DNA of 64,000 nt from Polynucleobacter sp. MWH-Braz-FAM2G (GTDB taxonomy: Bacteria > Pseudomonadota > Gammaproteobacteria > Burkholderiales > Burkholderiaceae), in assembly GCF_018687635.1 (NCBI RefSeq), contig NZ_CP061300.1:1261424-1325423 (forward strand), given 5' to 3'. The translations under genes and the position numbers were made by a program. Every line of letters begins with the position of its first letter. Within the stretch, counting starts at the first letter, position 1. The notes beneath the pieces were generated by a model, which saw only the letters and a program-made list of their open reading frames with translations, did not search any database and had not been told where the DNA came from. Positions 18,573 through 28,579 of the stretch are shown piece by piece.

Positions 18573-18727
18573 TTAGTCAGGTGTCCAATCGTTTTTCAAT
18601 TCCCAAACCAAAAAAACAGAGGCCGGGGGATCATTTATACAGCTATACAAATGATTTAGACACGTAAATCTACAAAAACAATCTGATTTGTTGCAATTGG
18701 ACAACAATTTAGACAGCTGTTTAGGAC

Positions 18728-21706
18728 TTAACTACTAGAAATCTCCAACAGCTTCATAAAGTCTTCCTCAGGAACTGGACGGCTAAACAAATATCCCTGC
18801 CCTAAGATGCATCCAACATTCAACAATGCTTGACGCTGCTCTTCAGTTTCAACACCCTCAGCAATGGTGTGCAAGCCAAGACCAGAACCCATGGTGACCA
18901 TAGCCCGTACCAAGGCTTCATCGGACTTGCTGTGTGTAATTTGCCGAGTAAAGGAGAAATCGATCTTCAAATAATTGAAATTGAAGTTTCTCAATGCTGA
19001 GAGCGAGGAATAACCTGTTCCAAAGTCATCAATAGCGAACTTAAAGCCCGCCTTATGCAACAGGGCAATCTTCTGAGCCACACGAGCGTTCTGATTCATC
19101 ATCGTATGCTCAGTCACTTCAAGAATAATCTGACTGCTAGATAAACCTCGCTCTTGCAGGTAATCAATCCAATCGAGCGCGGAATGTTTATTCGAGTTGA
19201 ATTGACTGCCAGAAACGTTAATGCCAATACTGATGTCCTTGCTATTACTTGGCAAGTCCTGCAAAAATTGACAGACCTGTTTAAATACCCAATCACCAAT
19301 CTCAATAATTAGACCCGAGTCTTCTGCAACTTCTATAAAGTTCACAGGCAAACTCAATTGACCGTTTTCTTTCTTCCAACGCAATAACGCCTCGGCGTGC
19401 AAAATTTTTCCTGAGGCTAAATCTACGATCGGTTGGTAATGCAAGTAGAACTGATTATTTTTGAGAGCATTTCTAAGCTCAGAAATCACTCGCATTTTTT
19501 GATCGGCAACTTCTTGCAAGGATTGAGTGAAGTAATGAAACCCATTTCTTCCCTGCGTCTTCACGGCATACATGGCCTGGTCAGCCTTCATTAACAGGCC
19601 TTTAGTGCTCGTTGCATCTTGCGGATAGAAGGCAATGCCTAGAGAAGCAGTGATGTGGAAAACCTTACCATCTATTTCAATGGGTTCAGCCAGTCGATCA
19701 GTAATACCCATAAGGACTTTATCTAAGTTCCTAGGATGCTCAAGATCATTCAAAATAATGGTGAACTCATCTCCACCAATACGTGCCACAGTATCCGATT
19801 CTCTTAATTCCGCTTTAAAGCGTTCTGATACCTTTCTTAAAATTTCGTCTCCAACATCGTGACCTGAGGTGTCATTAATATCTTTAAACCGATCAAGATC
19901 AACGAAGAGTAAGGCAAAATTATTTTTACTGCGATCTGCACGCTTAATAGACTCATCTACTCGGTCTAAAAATAAACGTCGGTTTGGAAGTCCCGTAAGA
20001 GCATCGTAATTGGCTTGACGCGTAATGATTTCGCGATATTTTTTCTGATCCGACACTTGAGAAATAAGGCCAACTCGTTGGCGAATATTTCCCCTGTCAT
20101 CCAATGCAGAAAATAGCGATAAGAAGCCTAAGTAATTCGTACCATCACTACATTTAATGCCGACCTGCCCCTCCCAATGACCCACAGAGTCTAATGCGGG
20201 TAATAAATCAGAATAGGTGCTGGCATTATCAGCCTTTACAAGTAAGGACTGTAAATTAAGGCCGGCTATTTGATTTTTACTATAGCCAGTTAAACCTGTA
20301 AAAACGTCATTCACAAGCACTATTTCATTCTGGGGATTGGTGATGAAAACCGCCTCTCCAATGGCCTGATAAACAGAAGAAGTAATTTTTAATAGGTCTT
20401 CGTTTTTCTTTCTATCGGTTAAATCAATTCCGTAAATTGCAAACTTATCCCCTGCACTTACTGAGCCCCAGCTAATATATTTTTTTTCTCCATTTTTGCA
20501 AACAATCCAGGATTCAACAGGAACCATGGGAGTGTGCAAATGCCTTGCCTCATGAACGCGCTCGTCCCATATGCGCTCAATTTCTTGTCGATATGCCACA
20601 TTGGGATAAGCGAGACTCCACCAATCATCACTTTTCTGTAAATCACTAGCGGTATAGCCGGTTAAATGCGTATATGCATCATTAACTAAACCCATTGATC
20701 GCTTATCCACATCCAAAATTGCCATGGATACTGGAATGCGCTCAACAATTTCTTTAAATCGTCCTTCAGCCTTTACTAAATCTAGATTTTTAGCCTGATT
20801 ATTTTCAATCAGCAAACTAATCATTAGACTTAAAAAGCCTATCAAACTCAAAAATACCCAAATGCTGATTGGGGCTGGGTCATTCATCATGCTGTGATTG
20901 AAAAAGCCATGACCATCATAAGCGCCTAAGATGGACTGAATGACTGTCAAGGCCAATACCAACATGGCTCCATGACGTCCATATCGCAAAGCAGCAATCA
21001 ACAATATGGGGAGAATTAAATACCCTCGATTTTCAAAGTTCAAAGCTTCAAATTGAGTATTTAGCCAACCAAAAAGAACGCCCTGCCCAAACAAAAACAC
21101 CAAACCAAAGAACGTGATGACTTCATATAGCTTTGGCGTCTTAAGCCAATCTTTTGGAAACCTTCTCCATACCAAAAGAACGGGGGTAAAAAATGCAGCC
21201 CCAAAAAAATCACCTATAAACCAGGTGTAAAAGACGGTTTGAAACTGTCCAGGCTCAGCGCGCCCTGATTGATAAATAATGGTCGCATCAATTAAACCGC
21301 TCGACAAACCCAAGATGGTGGAAACCAATACTAGAGACGCAATATCTAACAAAGAGGATAAATTGCGATTAAATGGGAATACCTTCGAGAGTAAATAGGC
21401 GGAAAGAATACAACTTACGGTACTCCCCAACGCCAACATCAGGGCGGTAAACAAACCAAAACCGCCAAGCATTTCCCCCGCCACTGCGGCGATAAAAATA
21501 TAAGGCCAATAAGAAATACCAAAATTCAGAAGCAACGCTAGACCAATACCAGCAGGAACCCAAATCAGACTTGCACCAGATTCACCAGCAAAATTTCGGA
21601 GAATATAGCCTGCAATATAGGCATATAAAACTGACCAAATTAGAACTTGCAATGTTCTTAAAGATTTGAAATCAGGGGATTGAAAGAGTGTTTTGAGGAA
21701 ATTCAT
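18728..21706 (-). CDS. MASE1-PAS-PAS-GGDEF-EAL bifunctional c-di-GMP enzyme
   Basis: This 992-residue inner-membrane protein has an N-terminal MASE1 sensor (about 10-300, several hydrophobic helices, SLIWVPAGIGLALLL). Two PAS domains follow (about 312-430 and 438-555). The GGDEF domain has an intact catalytic GGDEF motif near residue 642 and an upstream RxxD inhibitory site (RESD). The EAL domain has intact AEALLRW, DDFGTGYSS and AEGVETEEQ motifs. Both synthesis and breakdown of c-di-GMP are thus possible in principle. It is monocistronic, 155 bp upstream of the MerR-cyclase gene on the same strand and 153 bp divergent from nadA. The signal sensed by MASE1 is unknown. Confidence 0.9.
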   Translation of the reverse strand: MNFLKTLFQSPDFKSLRTLQVLIWSVLYAYIAGYILRNFAGESGASLIWVPAGIGLALLLNFGISYWPYIFIAAVAGEMLGGFGLFTALMLALGSTVSCILSAYLLSKVFPFNRNLSSLLDIASLVLVSTILGLSSGLIDATIIYQSGRAEPGQFQTVFYTWFIGDFFGAAFFTPVLLVWRRFPKDWLKTPKLYEVITFFGLVFLFGQGVLFGWLNTQFEALNFENRGYLILPILLIAALRYGRHGAMLVLALTVIQSILGAYDGHGFFNHSMMNDPAPISIWVFLSLIGFLSLMISLLIENNQAKNLDLVKAEGRFKEIVERIPVSMAILDVDKRSMGLVNDAYTHLTGYTASDLQKSDDWWSLAYPNVAYRQEIERIWDERVHEARHLHTPMVPVESWIVCKNGEKKYISWGSVSAGDKFAIYGIDLTDRKKNEDLLKITSSVYQAIGEAVFITNPQNEIVLVNDVFTGLTGYSKNQIAGLNLQSLLVKADNASTYSDLLPALDSVGHWEGQVGIKCSDGTNYLGFLSLFSALDDRGNIRQRVGLISQVSDQKKYREIITRQANYDALTGLPNRRLFLDRVDESIKRADRSKNNFALLFVDLDRFKDINDTSGHDVGDEILRKVSERFKAELRESDTVARIGGDEFTIILNDLEHPRNLDKVLMGITDRLAEPIEIDGKVFHITASLGIAFYPQDATSTKGLLMKADQAMYAVKTQGRNGFHYFTQSLQEVADQKMRVISELRNALKNNQFYLHYQPIVDLASGKILHAEALLRWKKENGQLSLPVNFIEVAEDSGLIIEIGDWVFKQVCQFLQDLPSNSKDISIGINVSGSQFNSNKHSALDWIDYLQERGLSSSQIILEVTEHTMMNQNARVAQKIALLHKAGFKFAIDDFGTGYSSLSALRNFNFNYLKIDFSFTRQITHSKSDEALVRAMVTMGSGLGLHTIAEGVETEEQRQALLNVGCILGQGYLFSRPVPEEDFMKLLEISSS

Positions 21707-21859
21707 CTGTAACTAAATCTGCATTCCAAGTTTGTGCTTACAGTACTCTAACACCCCCTAGGGCATTTTTTAGGCATTTCCTAAAATACCCTACTTTGTC
21801 TTAAAAGCACCAAAACCAAGCCCAAAACCTCAGGGTCCCTTATCGGGTTAAGATTTAGC

Positions 21860-22987
21860 ATGATCGAAACGTCCTCTACCCCTATTCAATTTGATTACCC
21901 TCAGCAAGACTCGACTGGTCTGACATGCACGGCTCAAGCTTGGGCTAAAACTCCGCAGCCACTCTCAGCCCTTGAGAGACCTCAAGTCATAGAGAAAATC
22001 AAAACCCTTTTACGTGAAAAAGATGCCGCATTAGTCGCGCACTACTATGTAGATGCGGATATTCAAGACCTAGCACTAGAAACTGGCGGTTGCGTTGCCG
22101 ATTCTCTAGAAATGGCCCGCTTTGGGAAAAACCATCCTGCAAAAAACCTCATTGTTGCTGGCGTCCGTTTTATGGGCGAGACAGCAAAGATACTCAGCCC
22201 TGAAAAACGGGTGTTTATGCCTGACTTGGATGCAACTTGTTCTTTGGACTTAGGCTGCAATGCTACAGACTTTGCTACTTTTCGAGCCGCGCATCCTGAT
22301 CGAGTGGTAGTTGTCTATGCCAACACCAGTGCAGCCGTAAAAGCACAAGCGGATTGGATGGTAACCAGCTCCTGTGCTTTAGCAATTGTTCACCAGCTCA
22401 AATTAGAAAATAAGAAAATCTTATGGGCCCCTGATCGCCACTTAGGGCGTTACATACAGGAACAAACTGGCGCCGATATGTTGCTTTGGAATGGGGCATG
22501 TATTGTCCATGACGAATTCAAGGCAATAGAGCTAGAGATGTTAAAGGCGCAGCATCCAAATGCCATGATCTTGGTCCATCCTGAGTCACCACAAGCTGTT
22601 GTCGACCTTGCTGATGTAGTTGGCTCTACTTCCGCCATGATTAAGGCTGTAGTTGATGGTAATGCCACTGAATATATTGTGGCAACTGATAACGGCATTC
22701 TGCATCGCATGCGCCAACTTGCCCCAAATAAAAAATTAATTGAAGCCCCGACCGCAGGCAATAGTGCGACTTGCAAAAGTTGTGCTCATTGCCCTTGGAT
22801 GGCCATGAATGGTCTCGTCGGCATTGTCAATTGCCTAGAGAATCATGTTGGCGAAGTCTTTGTTGAAGAACCTATCCGCTCACAAGCATTGGTCTGTATT
22901 GACCGCATGTTGGACTTTACAAAAAACCACCCTGACCTGCTTGCTAAAGCACAGCATGGCTTTGTCAAAAATATTGGCTCAGCCTAA
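21860..22987 (+). CDS. nadA: Quinolinate synthase
   Basis: This 375-residue enzyme condenses iminoaspartate with dihydroxyacetone phosphate to quinolinate, the second step of de novo NAD synthesis. It shows the NadA signature [14 protein letters not shown] and the three 4Fe-4S cysteine contexts [20 protein letters not shown] and [11 protein letters not shown], together with NTSAAVKA and [13 protein letters not shown]. Length is typical for the long proteobacterial form. nadC follows 28 nt downstream on the same strand, and nadB converges on them, so the complete pathway to nicotinate mononucleotide is clustered here. Confidence 0.97.
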   Translation: MIETSSTPIQFDYPQQDSTGLTCTAQAWAKTPQPLSALERPQVIEKIKTLLREKDAALVAHYYVDADIQDLALETGGCVADSLEMARFGKNHPAKNLIVAGVRFMGETAKILSPEKRVFMPDLDATCSLDLGCNATDFATFRAAHPDRVVVVYANTSAAVKAQADWMVTSSCALAIVHQLKLENKKILWAPDRHLGRYIQEQTGADMLLWNGACIVHDEFKAIELEMLKAQHPNAMILVHPESPQAVVDLADVVGSTSAMIKAVVDGNATEYIVATDNGILHRMRQLAPNKKLIEAPTAGNSATCKSCAHCPWMAMNGLVGIVNCLENHVGEVFVEEPIRSQALVCIDRMLDFTKNHPDLLAKAQHGFVKNIGSA

Positions 22988-23015
22988 ACCAAAATAAGTA
23001 AATAAAAATAATCTC

Positions 23016-23873
23016 ATGTTTGAATTCAACGAAACCTTAGAACAAGCTCGTCAACGCAATATTCACGACGCACTATTAGAAGATATTGGCACTGGTGATT
23101 GGACTGCTATGCTGGTGCCTAAACGAAACGTAAAGGCGCAACTCATTATTCGTCAAGCAGCGGTCTTATGCGGGGTTGACTGGTTCGAAGGCACCCTTAA
23201 AAAACTAGATCCTCAAGCGAAGATAAGCTGGTACTACATGGAGGGCGATTTCATGAAACCCGATACCACCGTCTGTGATATTCAGGCTGACTCCCAGGCT
23301 CTTCTATCAGCAGAACGCACTTGCATTAATTTTTTACAAACACTCTCTTGGACAGCCACGATTACCCGTCAATATGTAGATGCCATAGCGGGTGCCAGCC
23401 CAAATGCTAATGGATGCGCTGTATTAGATACCCGCAAGACACTCCCAGGTTTGAGACAAGCCCAGAAATATGCCGTGCGAGTAGGATCCGGCCAAAATCA
23501 ACGCTTAGCTCTATGGCATGGAATCCTGATTAAGGAAAATCACATCGCTGCAGCAGGAAGTGTATCGGCCGCGTTAAAAAATGCCGAGGCTTTAAACGCT
23601 GGGGTTGATATTCAGATCGAAGTAGAAAATTTCGCCGAATTAGAAGAAGCTTTAGCGGCAGGCGCCAAAAGCGTTCTGATTGATAACTTCACTACCGAAC
23701 AAATGAAGCAAGCTGTAGCATTTACAGCAGGTCGCGCTCTATTGGAAGCGTCTGGAGGCATCAATCTAGATCAAATGCGTGCCATTGCCGCGACCGGAGT
23801 AGATCGAATTTCGCTCGGTAAATTAACTAAAGATGTGAACGCCGTAGATTTCTCAATGAGAGTTCTGGGATAA
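23016..23873 (+). CDS. nadC: Nicotinate-nucleotide pyrophosphorylase (carboxylating)
   Basis: This 285-residue enzyme converts quinolinate and PRPP to nicotinate mononucleotide. Diagnostic stretches are EDIGTGDWTA, SAERTCINFLQTLSWTATITRQYVDA (substrate loop), DTRKTLPGLR, HGILIKENHI, EVENFAELEEAL and EASGGINLDQMRAIAATGVDRIS (phosphate-binding barrel end). It is probably co-transcribed with nadA. Its stop lies 20 bp from the convergent nadB end, with no obvious hairpin between them. Confidence 0.97.
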   Translation: MFEFNETLEQARQRNIHDALLEDIGTGDWTAMLVPKRNVKAQLIIRQAAVLCGVDWFEGTLKKLDPQAKISWYYMEGDFMKPDTTVCDIQADSQALLSAERTCINFLQTLSWTATITRQYVDAIAGASPNANGCAVLDTRKTLPGLRQAQKYAVRVGSGQNQRLALWHGILIKENHIAAAGSVSAALKNAEALNAGVDIQIEVENFAELEEALAAGAKSVLIDNFTTEQMKQAVAFTAGRALLEASGGINLDQMRAIAATGVDRISLGKLTKDVNAVDFSMRVLG

Positions 23874-23893
23874 ACCAATCAATCTCAAGCTCG

Positions 23894-25549
23894 CTAAGCT
23901 TCTTGAGGGCTGTCTACGCCTTCTGCTTGTGGCGTCAAAATAGTCGGATAGGAAACAGCCCAGGTACCGGGATAGTCACGGCTGTAATGCAGTCCCCTAC
24001 TCTCTCGACGCATTAATGCTGAGCGCACAATAAGTTCCGCGCACTCCAAGAGATTTCTTAATTCAATCAGATCCCGGGTCACCTTAAAATTCGCGTAATA
24101 CTCTTGAACTTCGTAGCGCAGTAGTTTAATTCGGTGCAATGCACGTTCCAGTCTACGATTGGTTCGCACGATACCAACATAGTTCCACATCAATGAGCGC
24201 AACTCATCCCAGTTGTGTGCAATGACAACTTGCTCATCCGCATCCTCAACCTGACTTTCATCCCATAAAGGTAGTGGCGGAATCGCAGGAGATTTGAGCG
24301 AGGATATATCTTCAGCCGCCGCTTTTCCAATCACCACACACTCTAACAATGAGTTACTGGCCAATCGATTAGCGCCGTGCAAGCCTGTATATGTAGCCTC
24401 TCCCACTGCGTAGAGACCAGGCAAATCAGTGCGTCCCTTCAAGTCGGTTACCACTCCACCACAGCTGTAATGCGCAGCTGGGACCACTGGAATAGCCTTC
24501 TTCGTTATATCCAATCCCAAACTAAGGCAGCGAGCATAGATCATGGGAAAGTGCTCTTTAATAAATGCCTCACCAAGGTGAGTGGCATCTAAGTGAACAT
24601 AATCTAAACCATGTTTTTTCATCTCAAAGTCGATTGCTCGGGCGACAATATCGCGCGGCGCTAATTCATTGCGATCATCATGCTCTGGCATAAAGCGTGT
24701 GCCATCAGGCAACTTTAATAGCCCACCCTCTCCTCGCATTGCTTCTGTGATTAAGAAAGTACGATCACTGGGGTGATACAAACAGGTCGGATGAAACTGA
24801 ATAAATTCCATATTGCCAACGCGACATCCTGCACGCCAAGCCATGGCAATACCATCTCCAGTAGCGGTATCAGGATTGCTAGTGTAGCGATAGACTTTAC
24901 CCACGCCACCAGTTGCCAATACAACTGACTTCGCCTGGATAGTTTCAACCTTATTCTTTTTAATATCTAAGGCATACACACCATAGCAACGATTAGGCTT
25001 GCCACGTTGCACCTTAGCATCCAAATGACGATTAGTGATGAGATCAAGCGCAATCCAATGTTCTAAGATTTGAATATTCTTGTGCGATCTCGCTTTGTCT
25101 AGCAATACTTCATGAATTGCTTTGCCAGTAGCATCTGCGGCATGCGCAATACGGCGATGACTATGGCCACCTTCACGAGTAAGGTGCAAACCCATCGGAC
25201 CAGATTCATCCTCGGTAAAAGGGACTCCCTGCTCCACTAACCAACGGATTGCTTCCGCACTTTCCTCTGCTATGTAGCGGGCAGTCGACTCAACTACAAG
25301 ACCAGCGCCAGCCTCCAAGGTATCGGTAACATGAGAGTCGATACTGTCGCGTTCTTTATCCACAACACCGACAATGCCACCCTGAGCCCAAGCAGTAGCA
25401 GCTTCAGCTAAACCGCGCTTGGCCATCAAGATCACAGGCTGAGTCTCAGCCATATGCAAAGCGACCGTTAAGCCCGCTAAGCCAGCCCCAATAATGAGAA
25501 CGGGCAAATCCGCTTTTGCTTGTGCTGATGTAGGTATTGAGCTAGCCAT
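23894..25549 (-). CDS. nadB: L-aspartate oxidase
   Basis: This 551-residue FAD enzyme oxidises L-aspartate to iminoaspartate for NadA. It has an N-terminal dinucleotide-binding motif ([17 protein letters not shown]), the [10 protein letters not shown] motif of the succinate dehydrogenase/fumarate reductase flavoprotein family, the active-site region [18 protein letters not shown], and [26 protein letters not shown]. Length matches NadB. It is convergent with nadA-nadC and has no recognisable Shine-Dalgarno before ATG 25549. A terminator at 25595-25622 separates it from the upstream formate dehydrogenase genes, so it probably has its own promoter. Confidence 0.96.
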   Translation of the reverse strand: MASSIPTSAQAKADLPVLIIGAGLAGLTVALHMAETQPVILMAKRGLAEAATAWAQGGIVGVVDKERDSIDSHVTDTLEAGAGLVVESTARYIAEESAEAIRWLVEQGVPFTEDESGPMGLHLTREGGHSHRRIAHAADATGKAIHEVLLDKARSHKNIQILEHWIALDLITNRHLDAKVQRGKPNRCYGVYALDIKKNKVETIQAKSVVLATGGVGKVYRYTSNPDTATGDGIAMAWRAGCRVGNMEFIQFHPTCLYHPSDRTFLITEAMRGEGGLLKLPDGTRFMPEHDDRNELAPRDIVARAIDFEMKKHGLDYVHLDATHLGEAFIKEHFPMIYARCLSLGLDITKKAIPVVPAAHYSCGGVVTDLKGRTDLPGLYAVGEATYTGLHGANRLASNSLLECVVIGKAAAEDISSLKSPAIPPLPLWDESQVEDADEQVVIAHNWDELRSLMWNYVGIVRTNRRLERALHRIKLLRYEVQEYYANFKVTRDLIELRNLLECAELIVRSALMRRESRGLHYSRDYPGTWAVSYPTILTPQAEGVDSPQEA

Positions 25550-25594
25550 GAAGGAGTCATTCTAAAGGGCAAATGAAAATGATGAAATCTATGC

Positions 25595-25622
25595 AAAAAG
25601 ACCCCTTTTAGGGGCCTTTTTT
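25595..25622 (-). terminator. Rho-independent terminator after the formate dehydrogenase operon
   Basis: An A-tract, CCCC-TTTTA-GGGG and a T-tract form a hairpin (CCCC 25602-25605 with GGGG 25611-25614, one mismatch, then A/T pairs). On the minus strand it follows the formate dehydrogenase alpha stop by 30 bp and ends in a T-run. The symmetry would let it act in both directions. Confidence 0.8.
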
Positions 25623-25651
25623 ATTAACTACCTACACACAAAGAACGGCAC

Positions 25652-28546
25652 CTAGTTATTGGCCATCACTTTTGGTCCATTCGGGGCATTAGTACCATAA
25701 CCTATTACCGCTGCGGCCTGACCACCTTTGGATAACTTTACCGCGCAATACTTAAATTCCGGAATCTTGCCAAATGGATCTAAAGCAGGATTGGTAATGA
25801 GATTGGCAGCAGCTTCATAGTAGGCGAATGGAATAAAGATCACACCCTTTGGAGTGCCATCATCTCGGCGCACATGAATACCGACCTCACCTCGACGTGA
25901 CTGGACGGTAATCACATCACCAGCAGAAACGCCTAACTGGGTCATATCTTCGCCATTCATAGAAACGGTTGCCATGGGCTCAATTGCATCAAGCACAGTT
26001 GCTCTCCGAGTCATACTGCCTGTATGCCAATGTTCTAACTGACGACCAGTAATAAGCACAAATGGGTACTCAGAATCTGGACGCTCATTTGCGGGGATGA
26101 TATCAGCAGGTACGAGCTTTACTTTTCCATCGGGAGTAGCAAACTGATCATCAAAGACAATTGGACGACCAGGATCTTCCAGTGATAGGCATGGGTATGT
26201 CACGCTAGATTCTTTTTCAAGGCGCTCCCAAGTAATTCCTTTAATCGCACCATGCATAGCTTGACGCATCTCATCGTAAACCTCTGCAACACCAGCATCT
26301 GGACCCTGATAGTTCCAGTTCAGACCCATGCGTTTAGCAATCTCTTGAATGATCCACAAGTCTGCTTTTGCATCGCCTGGAGGCTCAATCGCCTTCTTGC
26401 CCAATTGCACCATACGATCGGTATTGCTTGCTGTTCCCACTTTCTCTGGCCAAGCGCTGGCTGGCAAAACCACATCTGCAAGTAAAGCAGTTTCAGTCAT
26501 GAAGATGTCCTGAACTACCAAATGCTCCAAAGAAGCTAAAGCGTGACGAGCATGATTCAAATCAGGATCGCTCATTGCTGGATTTTCACCCTCAACATAC
26601 ATGCCGCGGATCTTGTCAGGATCACTATCTGGAGCAGTGATCTTGTGCATGATCTCAACTACGGTATATCCAGGTTTTTTATCTAGCAGTGTATCCCAGA
26701 ATTTTTCAAACCAAGCATGGGCTTCAGGATTATCAACACGTTGGTAATTTGGGAACATCATTGGAATCAAACCGGCATCACTCGCGCCCTGCACGTTATT
26801 TTGACCGCGCAAAGGATGCAATCCTGAACCAGGTTTGCCAATTTGTCCGGTAATGCTGACTAAGGCAATGAGGCAACGCGCATTATCAGTTCCATGGACA
26901 TGCTGACTCACACCCATGCCCCACAAAATCATAGCCGACTTAGTGGTAGCAAATTCGCGAGCTACTTCACGCAATGTTTCTGCAGGTATGCCACAAATAG
27001 GCGCCATTGCTTCAGGGCTATACCCCTTAATATTTTCTTTTAAAGCTTCAAAGTTATTGGCACGATTCTGAATAAAATCTTTATCGGCCAAACCTTCTTC
27101 AATGATGGTGTAAATCATGGCATTAAGCATTGCCACGTCTGTGTCAGGCTTAAATTGCATTGTGCGCCATGCATGTTTACTAATTTCCGTTTTGCGAGGA
27201 TCACATAAAACAATCTTCGCGCCACGCTTGGCGGCATTCTTAAACCAAGTAGCGGCTACAGGATGGTTTGCAGTCGGGTTTGATCCAATCAACATGATCA
27301 AACTAGAATGCTCAACATCATTCACTTGATTACTCACAGCACCAGAGCCTACCCCCTCCAATAATGCGGCAACAGAAGATGCGTGACAAAGACGAGTGCA
27401 GTGGTCTACGTTATTGCTACCAAAGCCAGTGCGCACCAGCTTTTGAAATAAATAAGCCTCTTCATTGCTGCCTTTTGCAGAACCAAAACCTGCTAATACC
27501 TTTAAGCCGTATTGGTCTTTTAATTTCTTGAGTCCGCCACCAGCGAGATCCAAGGCCTCTTCCCAAGTTGCCTCACGGAAAATATGAGACCAGTCTTGCT
27601 TGCCTTCAAGCATGGATTCATCTTTTGGTACGCCAGGTTTACGGATCAGCGGTTTAGTGAGGCGTTGAGGGTTATGGATGTAATCCATACCAAAGCGCCC
27701 CTTAACGCACAGACGATTGTGATTTGCTGGGCCATCACGCCCCTCAACACTCACAATCTTCTCGTCTTTAACGTTGTAAGTTATCTGACAGCCAACACCA
27801 CAGAACGGACAAACTGAATCCACTTTACGATCAACCGTTTGCGATCCAATTAAACCCTTAGGCATCAGAGCGCCTGTTGGGCACGCTTGTACGCATTCGC
27901 CACATGCGACGCAAGTGCTATCTCCCATAGGATCATTTAAATCAAAAACGATTTCGCTATGAGCTCCGCGCATAGCGTAGCCAATGACATCATTCACCTG
28001 CTCTTCGCGGCAAGCGCGAACACAACGATTGCACTGAATACAAGCGTCTAAATTGACAGCCATGGCTGGATGAGAAATATCACTAGATACCGATTCTCTA
28101 CGCAAGGCTTTGAGCTCAGGACGCACAGTAACATCCATGCGGCTAGCCCAAGTGCTGAGTTCGCCATGCTGATTCTTCTGCTCTTCTTCTTTGCTATCGC
28201 CAACCCACTTAAAACCTTCATCCGGCATATCTGAAAGTAACATCTCAAGCACAAGCTTTTGACTCTTGAGAGCACGCTCGCTATTTGCTTTTACTTCCAT
28301 TCCAGCTGTAGCACTTCTGCAGCAACTAGGCGCCAAAGTACGCTCACCATTAATTTCTACTACACATGCTCGGCAGTTTCCATCGGGGCGATAGCCATCT
28401 TTAAAACAGAGGTGCGGAATATCAATACCATGGCGTTTTGCAGCCTTGAGAATCGTTTCACCTTCATAGGAAATAATCGTTTTGCCATCAAGCTTGAACT
28501 CGACGGTTTGTAGCTCAAGTTCTTTTGGATTGGTTGGTGCGTTCAT
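25652..28546 (-). CDS. fdsA: NAD-dependent formate dehydrogenase, catalytic molybdenum subunit
   Basis: This 964-residue subunit oxidises formate to CO2 at a molybdenum (bis-MGD) centre in the cytoplasm. It has an N-terminal 2Fe-2S ferredoxin domain (HLCFKDGYRPDGNCRACVVE), a His/Cys cluster region, and two 4Fe-4S motifs (CIQCNRCVRACREEQ, CVACGECVQACPTGA). A further 4Fe-4S binding site (CPFCGVGCQITYNV) starts the molybdopterin domain. The likely catalytic Cys is in VDHCTRLCHASS. The C-terminal MGD-binding domain includes FVLITGRQLEHWHTGSMTRR. This is the FdsA/NuoG-like architecture of NAD-linked formate dehydrogenases. The electron-output subunit gene lies 33 nt upstream. No fdhD/fdsC or fdsD gene follows; transcription ends at a terminator. 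Confidence 0.93.
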   Translation of the reverse strand: MNAPTNPKELELQTVEFKLDGKTIISYEGETILKAAKRHGIDIPHLCFKDGYRPDGNCRACVVEINGERTLAPSCCRSATAGMEVKANSERALKSQKLVLEMLLSDMPDEGFKWVGDSKEEEQKNQHGELSTWASRMDVTVRPELKALRRESVSSDISHPAMAVNLDACIQCNRCVRACREEQVNDVIGYAMRGAHSEIVFDLNDPMGDSTCVACGECVQACPTGALMPKGLIGSQTVDRKVDSVCPFCGVGCQITYNVKDEKIVSVEGRDGPANHNRLCVKGRFGMDYIHNPQRLTKPLIRKPGVPKDESMLEGKQDWSHIFREATWEEALDLAGGGLKKLKDQYGLKVLAGFGSAKGSNEEAYLFQKLVRTGFGSNNVDHCTRLCHASSVAALLEGVGSGAVSNQVNDVEHSSLIMLIGSNPTANHPVAATWFKNAAKRGAKIVLCDPRKTEISKHAWRTMQFKPDTDVAMLNAMIYTIIEEGLADKDFIQNRANNFEALKENIKGYSPEAMAPICGIPAETLREVAREFATTKSAMILWGMGVSQHVHGTDNARCLIALVSITGQIGKPGSGLHPLRGQNNVQGASDAGLIPMMFPNYQRVDNPEAHAWFEKFWDTLLDKKPGYTVVEIMHKITAPDSDPDKIRGMYVEGENPAMSDPDLNHARHALASLEHLVVQDIFMTETALLADVVLPASAWPEKVGTASNTDRMVQLGKKAIEPPGDAKADLWIIQEIAKRMGLNWNYQGPDAGVAEVYDEMRQAMHGAIKGITWERLEKESSVTYPCLSLEDPGRPIVFDDQFATPDGKVKLVPADIIPANERPDSEYPFVLITGRQLEHWHTGSMTRRATVLDAIEPMATVSMNGEDMTQLGVSAGDVITVQSRRGEVGIHVRRDDGTPKGVIFIPFAYYEAAANLITNPALDPFGKIPEFKYCAVKLSKGGQAAAVIGYGTNAPNGPKVMANN

Positions 28547-28579
28547 ATAGTCTCGTTCTTCCCAGATCTGATCTAAGTA

